A stretch of 7,885 nucleotides of DNA from Betaproteobacteria bacterium (GTDB lineage Bacteria; Pseudomonadota; Gammaproteobacteria; Burkholderiales; SG8-41). Where the stretch lies: NCBI GenBank assembly GCA_025356695.1, contig JANXSE010000131.1, forward strand, positions 1-7,885, read 5' to 3'. The translations under genes and the position numbers were made by a program. The notes under the pieces are model-generated. The model did no database searches and had not been told where the DNA came from. It saw nothing but the letters and a program-made list of their open reading frames with translations. Positions 1-6,958 of this stretch are shown one piece after another. The number at the start of each line of letters is the position of its first letter. The first letter of the stretch is position 1.

Positions 1-47
1 ATTTGCTCGATCGTCGCGAGCCTTGATTCGTTCATATCGATCACCAT
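1..47 (-). CDS. Possible start of a transposase/integrase-like reading frame, cut by the window edge
   Basis: On the minus strand an open frame starts at the ATG at 45-47 (or at a second ATG at 33-35) and runs off the left edge after 15 codons, reading MVIDMNESRLATIEQ. From memory this resembles the N-terminus of a group of betaproteobacterial integrase-core proteins. With only 15 residues this is a weak inference, not a domain match. The direct repeats and the inverted repeat just upstream of this frame are the kind of structure seen at insertion-sequence ends and agree with the idea. No clear ribosome binding site precedes either ATG. It could also be a chance frame. Confidence 0.3.
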   Translation of the reverse strand, partial: MVIDMNESRLATIEQ

Positions 48-62
48 GCGCAGATGATCGAT
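36..62. repeat. 8-base perfect inverted repeat
   Basis: ATCGATCA at 36-43 and TGATCGAT at 55-62 are perfect reverse complements separated by 11 bases. In a minus-strand transcript the 11-base loop would hold the candidate start codon at 45-47. It may be a protein-binding palindrome or an RNA hairpin at the start of the putative mobile-element gene. Its function is unknown. Confidence 0.5.
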
Positions 63-74
63 CCAAATCCCTCA

Positions 75-133
75 TTTCAGCCTCATATGCCGTTAGAAAC
101 ACGGACACGTTTCAGCCTCCTATGCCATTGGAA
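75..133. repeat. Two imperfect 24-base direct repeats, 35-base period
   Basis: TTTCAGCCTCATATGCCGTT at 75-94 (continuing AGAA to 98) recurs at 110-133 as TTTCAGCCTCCTATGCCATT followed by GGAA. There are three mismatches in 24 bases. Repeated subterminal sites of this size and spacing are typical of transposase-binding sites at insertion-sequence ends. They could instead be operator half-sites for the downstream xdhC promoter. The repeat stops about 11 bases before the candidate -35 box of xdhC, so a mobile-element boundary may lie around 133-145. Confidence 0.6.
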
Positions 134-144
134 GAGACTCCGGC

Positions 145-173
145 TTGACCGGGTCGCGCACGTGCACTAATCT
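145..173 (+). promoter_or_regulatory. Candidate sigma-70 promoter for xdhC
   Basis: TTGACC at 145-150 (5 of 6 to the -35 consensus) is followed after 17 bases by TAATCT at 168-173 (3 of 6, keeping the important TA and final T of the -10). Transcription would start near 180 and leave a leader of about 38 bases before the ATG at 218. Position and spacing fit well, but the -10 is weak. It lies directly beside the direct repeats, so it may be native or altered by the neighbouring insertion. Confidence 0.45.
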
Positions 174-217
174 TGTGCGCATCGCGCATTTGCGCATTGA
201 AATCAGTGACAGCATAT

Positions 218-1231
218 ATGGATAGTGTTGATACCGAAGTCCTGAAAAGCGCGGTTTCCTGGCTCGATTCCGGGCATAAGGCGACCCTTGCCACGGTGGT
301 GCGGACCTGGGGTTCGGCACCGCGCCCGATCGGCGCCATGCTGGTGATCCGCGAAGACGGCCATGTGGTCGGTTCAGTTTCCGGCGGTTGCGTCGAAGAC
401 GATCTGATTGAACGCGTCAAGGCGCACCAGATGAAGGGCGGGGCGCCCGAGGTTGTGACCTATGGCGTCACCGCCGAGCAGGCGGCGCGTTTCGGCCTGC
501 CCTGCGGCGGTACGCTGCAACTGGTGCTCGAACCGGTGCTGCAGGAGTCGCAACTGAAGGAATTGCTCGACATCATTGGCCGTCACGAATTGGTGGCGCG
601 CACACTGGACATGAAGTCGGGCAAAGTCACGCTGGAATCCGGACGCTGGTCGGATGTGCTCGAATTTGATGGTGCGTTACTGAAAAGCATTCACGGTCCG
701 CGCTGGCGTTTGCTCATCATCGGCGCCGGCCAGACTTCGCGCTTTCTGGCGCAATTCGCGCAGGCGCTCGATTACCAGGTCACCGTCTGCGATCCGCGCG
801 AGGAATACGCGGACGAGTGGAACGTGCCCGGCGTCAACCTGATCCGCAGTTATCCGGACGATGCGGTGCTTGAATTGAATGCCGATCCACATCTGGCGGT
901 CGTCGCCGTCACGCATGATCCCAAACTCGACGATGCGGCCTTGACCGAGGCGTTGAAGTCGCCGTCGTTCTACGTCGGCGCGCTGGGTTCGCGGTTGAAT
1001 AATGAGAAACGCCGCAAACGTCTCGCCGAGTTCGATCTGTCGGCGGCTGAAATTGCGCGCCTGCACGGACCGGTCGGCCTGAAAATCGGCAGCAAGACGC
1101 CGGCCGAGATTGCGATTGCCATCATGGCTGAAATGACCGCCGTGCGGCGCGGCGTCAAACTCGACAGCATCGGCGTCGCGGCGCCCGTCGCTGCATCGGC
1201 ACCGGCCGATCCCTTCGCCTGCAGCAGCTGA
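218..1231 (+). CDS. xdhC: XdhC/CoxI-family molybdenum hydroxylase maturation factor
   Basis: A 337-residue protein of the XdhC family. Such proteins bind molybdenum cofactor and help its sulfuration and insertion into xanthine dehydrogenase or related molybdenum hydroxylases in the cytoplasm. The N-terminal XdhC_CoxI domain (about residues 10-80) holds TWGSAPRPIGAM (30-41) and SGGCVE (55-60, Cys58). GLPCGGTLQL (93-102, Cys96) follows. A Rossmann-like C-terminal domain starts at LLIIGAGQTSRF (165-176) and continues through THDPKLDDAAL (232-242), YVGALGSR (252-259) and GSKTPAEIAIAIMAEM (291-306). The last 20 residues are an Ala/Pro-rich tail. ATG at 218 was chosen because upstream in-frame TTG (173) and GTG (206) codons add residues that do not look like the family, and the TTG overlaps the promoter. 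No strong Shine-Dalgarno is seen. No molybdenum enzyme subunit lies in the window, so its client is unknown. The family call is firm; the exact orthologue is not. Confidence 0.9.
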   Translation: MDSVDTEVLKSAVSWLDSGHKATLATVVRTWGSAPRPIGAMLVIREDGHVVGSVSGGCVEDDLIERVKAHQMKGGAPEVVTYGVTAEQAARFGLPCGGTLQLVLEPVLQESQLKELLDIIGRHELVARTLDMKSGKVTLESGRWSDVLEFDGALLKSIHGPRWRLLIIGAGQTSRFLAQFAQALDYQVTVCDPREEYADEWNVPGVNLIRSYPDDAVLELNADPHLAVVAVTHDPKLDDAALTEALKSPSFYVGALGSRLNNEKRRKRLAEFDLSAAEIARLHGPVGLKIGSKTPAEIAIAIMAEMTAVRRGVKLDSIGVAAPVAASAPADPFACSS

Positions 1232-1240
1232 TCTGTTGCG

Positions 1241-1843
1241 ATGAACGTCACGCGCAGGCGACTGCTCGCCGTTGCGCTGGGCGCGCCGTTTGCGTCTGTC
1301 TTCAGTGCGTGTGCCGGAGAGCCGGGGTTGGCCAACGGCATTTTCCTGATCGCCAAACCAGAACAGCTTGACACCAATTTTCGCGAGACGGTTGTGCTGA
1401 TTACGCAGCCAGACGCGGGCAGTGGCCCGCTTGGTGTGATCGTCAACCGCCCGTTGGCAGCACGCTTGAGCGACGCCTTGCCGGGCATCGGTGCGATCCC
1501 AGAGGCTTCCCAACAGATTTATTCAGGCGGGCCGGTCGCGCAGAACCGCGTCTTGTTTCTGGTGCGCAGCGCGGAGGCGCCGGCAAACAGCCTGCGTGTG
1601 CTTGATGAGGTTTATCTCACCGGCGATCCGCAATTGCCGGCGAAGGTTGCGCGCGGGGAGCTCAAGGTCGATGCGTTTCGCGCCTACGTTGGCTATGCGG
1701 GCTGGGTGCCGCGCCAGTTGCGGGCAGAGATCGCCGCGGGTGGCTGGTACATGACGCCGGCCGATACGGGCATCATTTTCGCGTCGGAAGCATTCAAGGT
1801 GTGGCCGGAGATGATCAAGCGCGCGACCCAGCGCGCCACGTAA
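1241..1843 (+). CDS. yqgE: YqgE/AlgH (DUF179) family protein with an export leader
   Basis: A 200-residue protein whose core (about residues 31-193) is YqgE/AlgH: NGIFLIAKPEQLDTNFRETV (32-51), GPLGVIVNRPL (62-72), YSGGPV (94-99), LTGDP (126-130), YVGYAGWVPRQL (149-160) and a C-terminal GGWY (167-170). The family's biochemical function is not well established. Unusually, the core is preceded by a leader: TRRRLLA (4-10, Tat-like twin arginines), a hydrophobic stretch to about residue 21, then FSAC with Cys24 as a possible lipidation site. Typical YqgE proteins begin near the core and are cytoplasmic. The start follows the xdhC stop by only 9 bases, implying co-transcription, though the Shine-Dalgarno is poor. 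An in-frame TTG at 1328 with a GGAGAG upstream could give a leaderless 171-residue form. The gene is not beside its usual gshB/yqgF-type neighbours here. Confidence 0.88.
   Translation: MNVTRRRLLAVALGAPFASVFSACAGEPGLANGIFLIAKPEQLDTNFRETVVLITQPDAGSGPLGVIVNRPLAARLSDALPGIGAIPEASQQIYSGGPVAQNRVLFLVRSAEAPANSLRVLDEVYLTGDPQLPAKVARGELKVDAFRAYVGYAGWVPRQLRAEIAAGGWYMTPADTGIIFASEAFKVWPEMIKRATQRAT
1316..1330 (+). promoter_or_regulatory. Possible internal ribosome binding site and TTG start in yqgE
   Basis: GGAGAG at 1316-1321 stands 6 bases before an in-frame TTG at 1328-1330 (codon 30), exactly where the conserved YqgE core begins. Initiation here would make a leaderless product starting MANGIFLIAKPEQ. 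This Shine-Dalgarno is better than anything before the ATG at 1241. It may be the only start, an alternative start, or chance within coding sequence. The strongly Tat-like leader argues that the ATG is used at least sometimes. Confidence 0.3.
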
Positions 1844-1903
1844 TGGATATCGCCATCTGGTCTGACCGGTTAGTGACAATACGGAATGCAATAAGGGGGC
1901 GAC

Positions 1904-2881
1904 ATGTTTGCAGCATGGTACGAAAAGAACGGCCCGGCGGCCGAGGTGATGAAGACGGGCGAATTGCCCGACGTCGAACCCGCTGCGGGCGAAGTGCGTG
2001 TCCGGCTTTACGCATCCGCAGTCAACCCGTCCGACGTCAAGGCGCGCGCGGGCAGCCGGCCGATCCGCTGGCCGAAACTGATTCCGAACAGCGATGGTGC
2101 GGGTGTCATCGATCGCATCGGTGCCGGCGTGACCACACACAAAGTCGGCGATCGCGTGTGGACCTACAACGGCCAATGGGACCGTGCATGCGGCACCAGC
2201 GCGCAACACATCGCTTTGCCTGCCGCTTTGGTCGTGCCGTTGCCGCAATCACTGACCTGGGAGCAGGGCGCCTGCCTCGGTATTCCGGTGATGACCGCGC
2301 ACCGCTGTCTGTTTGCGGACGGCCAGGTCAAGGGCAAGAACGTGCTGGTGACCGGTGGCGCCGGGGTGGTGGCGCACTATGCGATTCAACTGGCGAAATG
2401 GGCGGGTGCGGCGCAGGTCATTACCACGGTGAGTTCTGATACGAAAGCGGTCCATGCACGCGCCGCCGGCGCAGACGTAGTGATCAACTATCGCAGCGAG
2501 AATGTCATTGACCGGGTGCGCGCCGCCTGCGGCGGCGTCGATCGCATCGTCGATGTTGATTTCGGCAAAAATCTGCCGGTATCGAAAGAGATCATCAATC
2601 CGTTTGGCGGTATCACCTGTTACGCCTCGACCAGCGTCAAGGAGCCGGCGTTTCCGTACAACGATTTATTGCGGCTCAACGTATCGGTGCGTCCGGTGTT
2701 CGTCTACACGATGTCGGACGAGGCCAAGCGGCAGGCGCATGCAGATATCGCGCGCTGGCTGGCTGCTACAAAGCCGCTGTTCACGATAGCCGAGCGTTAT
2801 GCGCTGAAGGACGTGGTTGCGGCGCATCTCGCCGTCGAACGCGGCGAGAAAATCGGGCACGTGATTCTGACGACCGATTAG
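1904..2881 (+). CDS. Zinc-independent NADPH:quinone oxidoreductase-like protein (MDR superfamily)
   Basis: A 325-residue medium-chain dehydrogenase/reductase of the quinone oxidoreductase (zeta-crystallin) type, likely a soluble NADPH-dependent reductase of quinones or other reactive carbonyl/enone compounds. The N-terminal GroES-like domain holds VNPSDVKARAG (40-50), SDGAGVIDRIGAGV (63-76) and VGDRVW (81-86). GACLGIPVMTAHR (122-134) leads into the Rossmann dinucleotide site VLVTGGAGVVAHYAIQLAKW (147-166), then HARAAGADVVINY (184-196). The zinc-ligand Cys of alcohol dehydrogenases is replaced in the VNPSD region and there is no structural zinc Cys cluster, so it should be zinc-free. Relatives usually have Gly where this one has Ala157 in the dinucleotide loop. 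A good ribosome binding site, AAGGGGG at 1893-1899, precedes the ATG. The 60-base gap from yqgE allows read-through from the xdhC promoter. The substrate cannot be told from sequence. Confidence 0.9.
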   Translation: MFAAWYEKNGPAAEVMKTGELPDVEPAAGEVRVRLYASAVNPSDVKARAGSRPIRWPKLIPNSDGAGVIDRIGAGVTTHKVGDRVWTYNGQWDRACGTSAQHIALPAALVVPLPQSLTWEQGACLGIPVMTAHRCLFADGQVKGKNVLVTGGAGVVAHYAIQLAKWAGAAQVITTVSSDTKAVHARAAGADVVINYRSENVIDRVRAACGGVDRIVDVDFGKNLPVSKEIINPFGGITCYASTSVKEPAFPYNDLLRLNVSVRPVFVYTMSDEAKRQAHADIARWLAATKPLFTIAERYALKDVVAAHLAVERGEKIGHVILTTD

Positions 2882-2967
2882 TCCACAGTTCGTAGCAGCG
2901 TTGAGTGTGGCGGAACCACGCCGTTGTACGGAATTCATGCGGCGGGAAACGTGATGAGTTGCAGGTT

Positions 2968-3035
2968 GCGGTTTTTAACCATCCCGTTAAACGTGACGTT
3001 TGTAGGGTGTGCACTGCGCACCTTACGAAAACCGC
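2968..3035. repeat. Nested palindromic unit (REP-like) in a convergent intergenic gap
   Basis: Outer arms GCGGTTTT (2968-2975) and AAAACCGC (3028-3035) are perfect reverse complements. Inside them are two hairpins: AAACGT-G-ACGTTT at 2989-3001, and an 11-bp stem at 3002-3012/3016-3026 with two G-U pairs and the loop ACT. The whole could fold as a three-way junction. The second hairpin has the TAGGGTG(C/T)GCA...GCGCACC form that I recall as a dispersed repeat in many proteobacterial genomes. Neither strand has a T-tract after it, so it is not a classical intrinsic terminator. It may still block or stabilise the converging transcripts of the oxidoreductase and dnaJ. The rest of the 170-base gap shows nothing definite. 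Confidence 0.6.
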
Positions 3036-3051
3036 GACGAGCGGCGCCACG

Positions 3052-4164
3052 CTATTCTGCGAAGAATTCCTTGACCTTGTCCATCCACGACTTGGCACGC
3101 GGATTGTGTTGGCCGACATCCTTGTTGTTGATGGCTTCGAGTTCAATCAGCAGTTCGCGCTGACGCGCCGTCAGGTTGACCGGCGTCTCGACGACGACAT
3201 GGCAGAGCAAGTCGCCGTGGCTGGATGAACGCACGCCCTTGATGCCCTTGCCGCGCAGCCGGAACACCTTACCCGATTGCGTCTCGGCCGGAATCTTGAT
3301 CTTGGCGTAACCATCAAGCGTCGGAATTTCGATTTCGCCGCCGAGCGCTGCGGTGGTGAAACTGATCGGCATTTCGCAATGCAGATCGTTGTGGTCGCGC
3401 TGGAACACCGCGTGCTGCTTGAGGTGGATGACGACATAAAGGTCACCCGGTGGGCCGCCGTTGACGCCGGCTTCGCCTTCGCCAGACAAACGGATGCGAT
3501 CGCCTTCATCCACGCCTGAGGGGATTTTTACCGACAGCGTTTTGTGCTGCTTGAGGCGGCCGGCGCCGCGACAGGTGGTGCAGGGCTGCTCGACCATTTT
3601 GCCGGCGCCGCGGCACTTCGGGCAGGTCTGCTGGATTGAGAAGAAGCCCTGTTGCATGCGGACCTGGCCGTGTCCGTCACAGGTGCTGCATTTCACAGGT
3701 TTGGTGCCGGGCTTGGCGCCGCTGCCGCTGCAGGTTTCGCATTCCTCCATGGTCGGAATGCGGATCTTGGTTTCGGTGCCGTGCGCCGCTTCTTCGAGGC
3801 CGATTTCGAGGTTGTAGCGCAGGTCGGCGCCGCGATAGACGTTGGAACGGCCGCGTCCGCCGCCGAAAATATCGCCGAAGATGTCGCCGAACGCATCGGC
3901 GAACCCGCCCATGCCGGCGGCGCCCGCACCGGCAGAGGGATCAACACCCGCATGACCGTACTGGTCATAGGCGGCGCGCTTGTTGGTGTCTGAAAGAACC
4001 TCGTACGCTTCCTTGGCTTCCTTGAAATGTTCCTCAGCCTTGGGATTGTCCGGATTGCGGTCCGGATGGTGCTTCATCGCCAGTCTGCGATAAGACTTCT
4101 TGATGTCGTCGTCCGCTGCGTCGCGGTTGACGCCCAGCACTTCATAGTAATCGCGGTTGGCCAT
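3052..4164 (-). CDS. dnaJ: Chaperone protein DnaJ (Hsp40)
   Basis: A 370-residue full-length type I J-protein. It delivers unfolded substrates to DnaK and stimulates DnaK ATP hydrolysis in the cytoplasm. The J domain (about 1-70) carries the essential HPD triad at 33-35. A Gly/Phe-rich linker (about 71-107) includes [12 protein letters not shown]. Four CxxCxGxG zinc motifs lie at 142-149, 159-166, 181-188 and 195-202, all with cysteines intact. The C-terminal substrate-binding domains follow (about 205-330), ending in [11 protein letters not shown]. The start at [12 protein letters not shown] is the family's normal start. An in-frame ATG 15 codons upstream would translate the intergenic repeat and is rejected. 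The ribosome binding site is weak. It lies 104 bases after dnaK with no visible promoter, so it is likely read from the dnaK transcript through the hairpin between them. Confidence 0.98.
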   Translation of the reverse strand: MANRDYYEVLGVNRDAADDDIKKSYRRLAMKHHPDRNPDNPKAEEHFKEAKEAYEVLSDTNKRAAYDQYGHAGVDPSAGAGAAGMGGFADAFGDIFGDIFGGGRGRSNVYRGADLRYNLEIGLEEAAHGTETKIRIPTMEECETCSGSGAKPGTKPVKCSTCDGHGQVRMQQGFFSIQQTCPKCRGAGKMVEQPCTTCRGAGRLKQHKTLSVKIPSGVDEGDRIRLSGEGEAGVNGGPPGDLYVVIHLKQHAVFQRDHNDLHCEMPISFTTAALGGEIEIPTLDGYAKIKIPAETQSGKVFRLRGKGIKGVRSSSHGDLLCHVVVETPVNLTARQRELLIELEAINNKDVGQHNPRAKSWMDKVKEFFAE

Positions 4165-4182
4165 TGTTTTGTGATGTGTAAA

Positions 4183-4263
4183 GGGTGAGGTGTGAGGCGG
4201 ATTCAACAACGCGAAAGGGGCGAGGCGATATTTCTCGCCTCACCCCTCACGCCTGACGCCTGT
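4183..4263. repeat. Heptad repeats forming a strong hairpin between dnaK and dnaJ
   Basis: Four 7-base units run from 4236 to 4263 on the plus strand: CGCCTCA, CCCCTCA, CGCCTGA, CGCCTGT. Units of the complementary sense occur at 4183-4196 (GGGTGAG, GTGTGAG). In the minus-strand dnaK-dnaJ transcript, 4235-4247 pairs with 4216-4228 to give a 13-bp stem with one G-U pair and a 6-base loop. It is followed by TTCGCGTTGTTG rather than a clean T-run, so it is at best a partial terminator. It could also be an RNA processing or 3'-protection site that keeps DnaJ below DnaK. Similar GTGAGGC-type heptads are, from memory, scattered in betaproteobacterial intergenic regions. Confidence 0.65.
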
Positions 4264-4268
4264 CGCAG

Positions 4269-6200
<1,932 letters not shown>

Positions 6201-6231
6201 TGCTGACCTCTTTATGCTGATTCTGATTGTC

Positions 6232-6251
6232 GCCGTCCCTGCGGGGCCGGC
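6232..6251 (-). other. Small hairpin in the dnaK 5' leader
   Basis: In the minus-strand leader GCCG and CCC pair with GGG and CGGC (outer arms 6248-6251 and 6232-6235, inner arms 6243-6245 and 6237-6239) around a small asymmetric internal loop and a three-base loop. It sits between the predicted heat-shock start site (about 6274) and the ribosome binding site. It is GC-rich and short. It does not cover the Shine-Dalgarno, so it is more likely a stabilising element, or chance, than an RNA thermometer. Confidence 0.3.
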
Positions 6252-6280
6252 AGCCCGTTATTCGATAAACCCATGCCGCC

Positions 6281-6309
6281 TATATGGGGCTAACTATCTA
6301 GCTTTCAAC
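6281..6309 (-). promoter_or_regulatory. Sigma-32 heat-shock promoter of dnaK
   Basis: On the minus strand GTTGAA at 6304-6309 is followed after 14 bases by CCCCATATA at 6281-6289. The E. coli sigma-32 consensus is CTTGAA, 13-15 bases, CCCCATNT; the E. coli dnaK P1 spacing, from memory, is also 14. The -35 element overlaps the grpE stop codon (6305-6307). Transcription would start near 6274, giving a leader of about 73 bases. This lets dnaK-dnaJ be made in excess of grpE. The match is close to ideal, and the sigma factor is inferred from it. Confidence 0.85.
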
Positions 6310-6838
6310 CGCTTTTTGCCTTGGCCACCGAGACCATGGCGGGGCGCACCACGCGGTCGTTGAGCGCATAGCCCTTCTGAAATACCTGCAGCACGGTGTT
6401 CGGTTCGGCGTCGGATTCGACGGCGTTGATGGCTTGGTGCTGATGCGGATCGAATTTCTGCCCGACCGGGTCGATTTCGATGACCTTGAATTTTTCGAAT
6501 ACGGAGGCCAGTTGCTTGAGTGTCAGCTCGACGCCGCTCTTCATATTTTCGAGCGTGGCATTGCCGGTCGCCAGCGCCGCTTCGAGGCTGTCTTTGACCG
6601 GCAGCAGTGCGGTGGCGAAATTGTCGATGGCATATTTGTGCGCGCTGGCGATATCGGTTTGCGCGCGTTTGCGGATGTTTTCGGCATCGGCCTTGGCGCG
6701 CAGCCAGGCATCGTGGTGCTCCTGCGCGGCCAGTTCAGCTTTTTTCAAAAGCTCTTCCATGCTCGGGATGGTGTCCGTGCCGGCATCGGTAGACGGCGTG
6801 TTCGCGGCTTCATCAGCCGCCTGCTGTGGTTCCTGCAT
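6305..6838 (-). CDS. grpE: Nucleotide exchange factor GrpE
   Basis: A 177-residue GrpE that opens the DnaK nucleotide site to release ADP and acts as a thermosensor of the Hsp70 cycle. An acidic, low-complexity N-terminus (about 1-25) precedes the long helix of the dimer (about 26-90, with [15 protein letters not shown] at 46-60). The C-terminal beta domain contains FDPHQHQAI (129-137) and the GrpE signature [20 protein letters not shown] (152-171). The length is within the usual range. The start was chosen because AGGGG lies seven bases upstream and translation begins MQEPQQ, typical of the variable N-terminus. It is separated from dnaK by 104 bases containing the dnaK promoter and preceded by its own heat-shock promoter. 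Confidence 0.97.
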   Translation of the reverse strand: MQEPQQAADEAANTPSTDAGTDTIPSMEELLKKAELAAQEHHDAWLRAKADAENIRKRAQTDIASAHKYAIDNFATALLPVKDSLEAALATGNATLENMKSGVELTLKQLASVFEKFKVIEIDPVGQKFDPHQHQAINAVESDAEPNTVLQVFQKGYALNDRVVRPAMVSVAKAKSG

Positions 6839-6879
6839 TCAATACCCCTGAAGACTGCAAAAATTGGTCAATTCAGACC

Positions 6880-6907
6880 TTATTGGGGCGCGTGCGCCGA
6901 TTTCAAG
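6880..6907 (-). promoter_or_regulatory. Sigma-32 heat-shock promoter of grpE
   Basis: On the minus strand CTTGAAA at 6901-6907 is followed by CCCCAATAA at 6880-6888, with exactly 13 bases between CTTGAA and CCCC. This matches the sigma-32 consensus and, from memory, the spacing of the E. coli groE promoter. Transcription would start near 6873, about 35 bases before the grpE ATG. It lies wholly in the hemH-grpE gap, so grpE can be induced independently of hemH. Confidence 0.85.
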
Positions 6908-6924
6908 AGGCCGGCAAGCCCTTG

Positions 6925-6958
6925 ACCTGAAAAGAGAAGCGGTTTGACTCTCTCAGGT
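6925..6958 (-). other. Hairpin overlapping the hemH stop codon
   Basis: On the minus strand ACCTGAGAGAG (6948-6958) can pair with CTCTTTTCAGGT (6925-6936), giving 11 base pairs with one bulged base and one G-U pair around an 11-base loop. The left arm contains the hemH TGA. No T-run follows, so it is not a canonical terminator. It may limit read-through from hemH into grpE or protect the hemH mRNA 3' end. Confidence 0.35.

Noticed and set aside
173..217. Upstream TTG/GTG starts for the XdhC protein
   Set aside because: They overlap the predicted promoter and add residues unlike the family; the ATG at 218 gives the expected N-terminus.
677..1513. 278-codon minus-strand open frame opposite xdhC and yqgE
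   Set aside because: Arginine-rich shadow translation of two well-supported plus-strand genes, with no recognisable domain.
1844..1903. Separate promoter for the oxidoreductase gene
   Set aside because: A GTGACA at 1873-1878 resembles a -35, but no -10 lies at suitable spacing.
1523..2248. 241-codon minus-strand open frame across yqgE and the oxidoreductase start
   Set aside because: Spans two genuine plus-strand genes and their gap, with composition typical of shadow frames and no motif.
1801..2439. 212-codon plus-strand open frame overlapping the oxidoreductase in another frame
   Set aside because: Rich in Arg/Gly with no family similarity; the overlapping frame is a complete MDR protein with a good ribosome binding site.
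2907..2931. Short palindromes GTGG/CCAC and CCGT/ACGG after the oxidoreductase stop as a terminator
   Set aside because: Stems of only four bases with no T-tract; not distinguishable from chance.
4165..4209. 15-codon upstream extension of DnaJ
   Set aside because: It translates the heptad-repeat region and is not part of the conserved J-domain start [12 protein letters not shown].
6904..6924. Hairpin CAAGGG/CTCTTG on the minus strand as a terminator after hemH
   Set aside because: Only about six base pairs with a nine-base loop, no T-run, and it overlaps the sigma-32 -35 element.
6839..6952. CIRCE operator (HrcA site) upstream of grpE
   Set aside because: No TTAGCACTC/GAGTGCTAA inverted repeat was found here or before dnaK.
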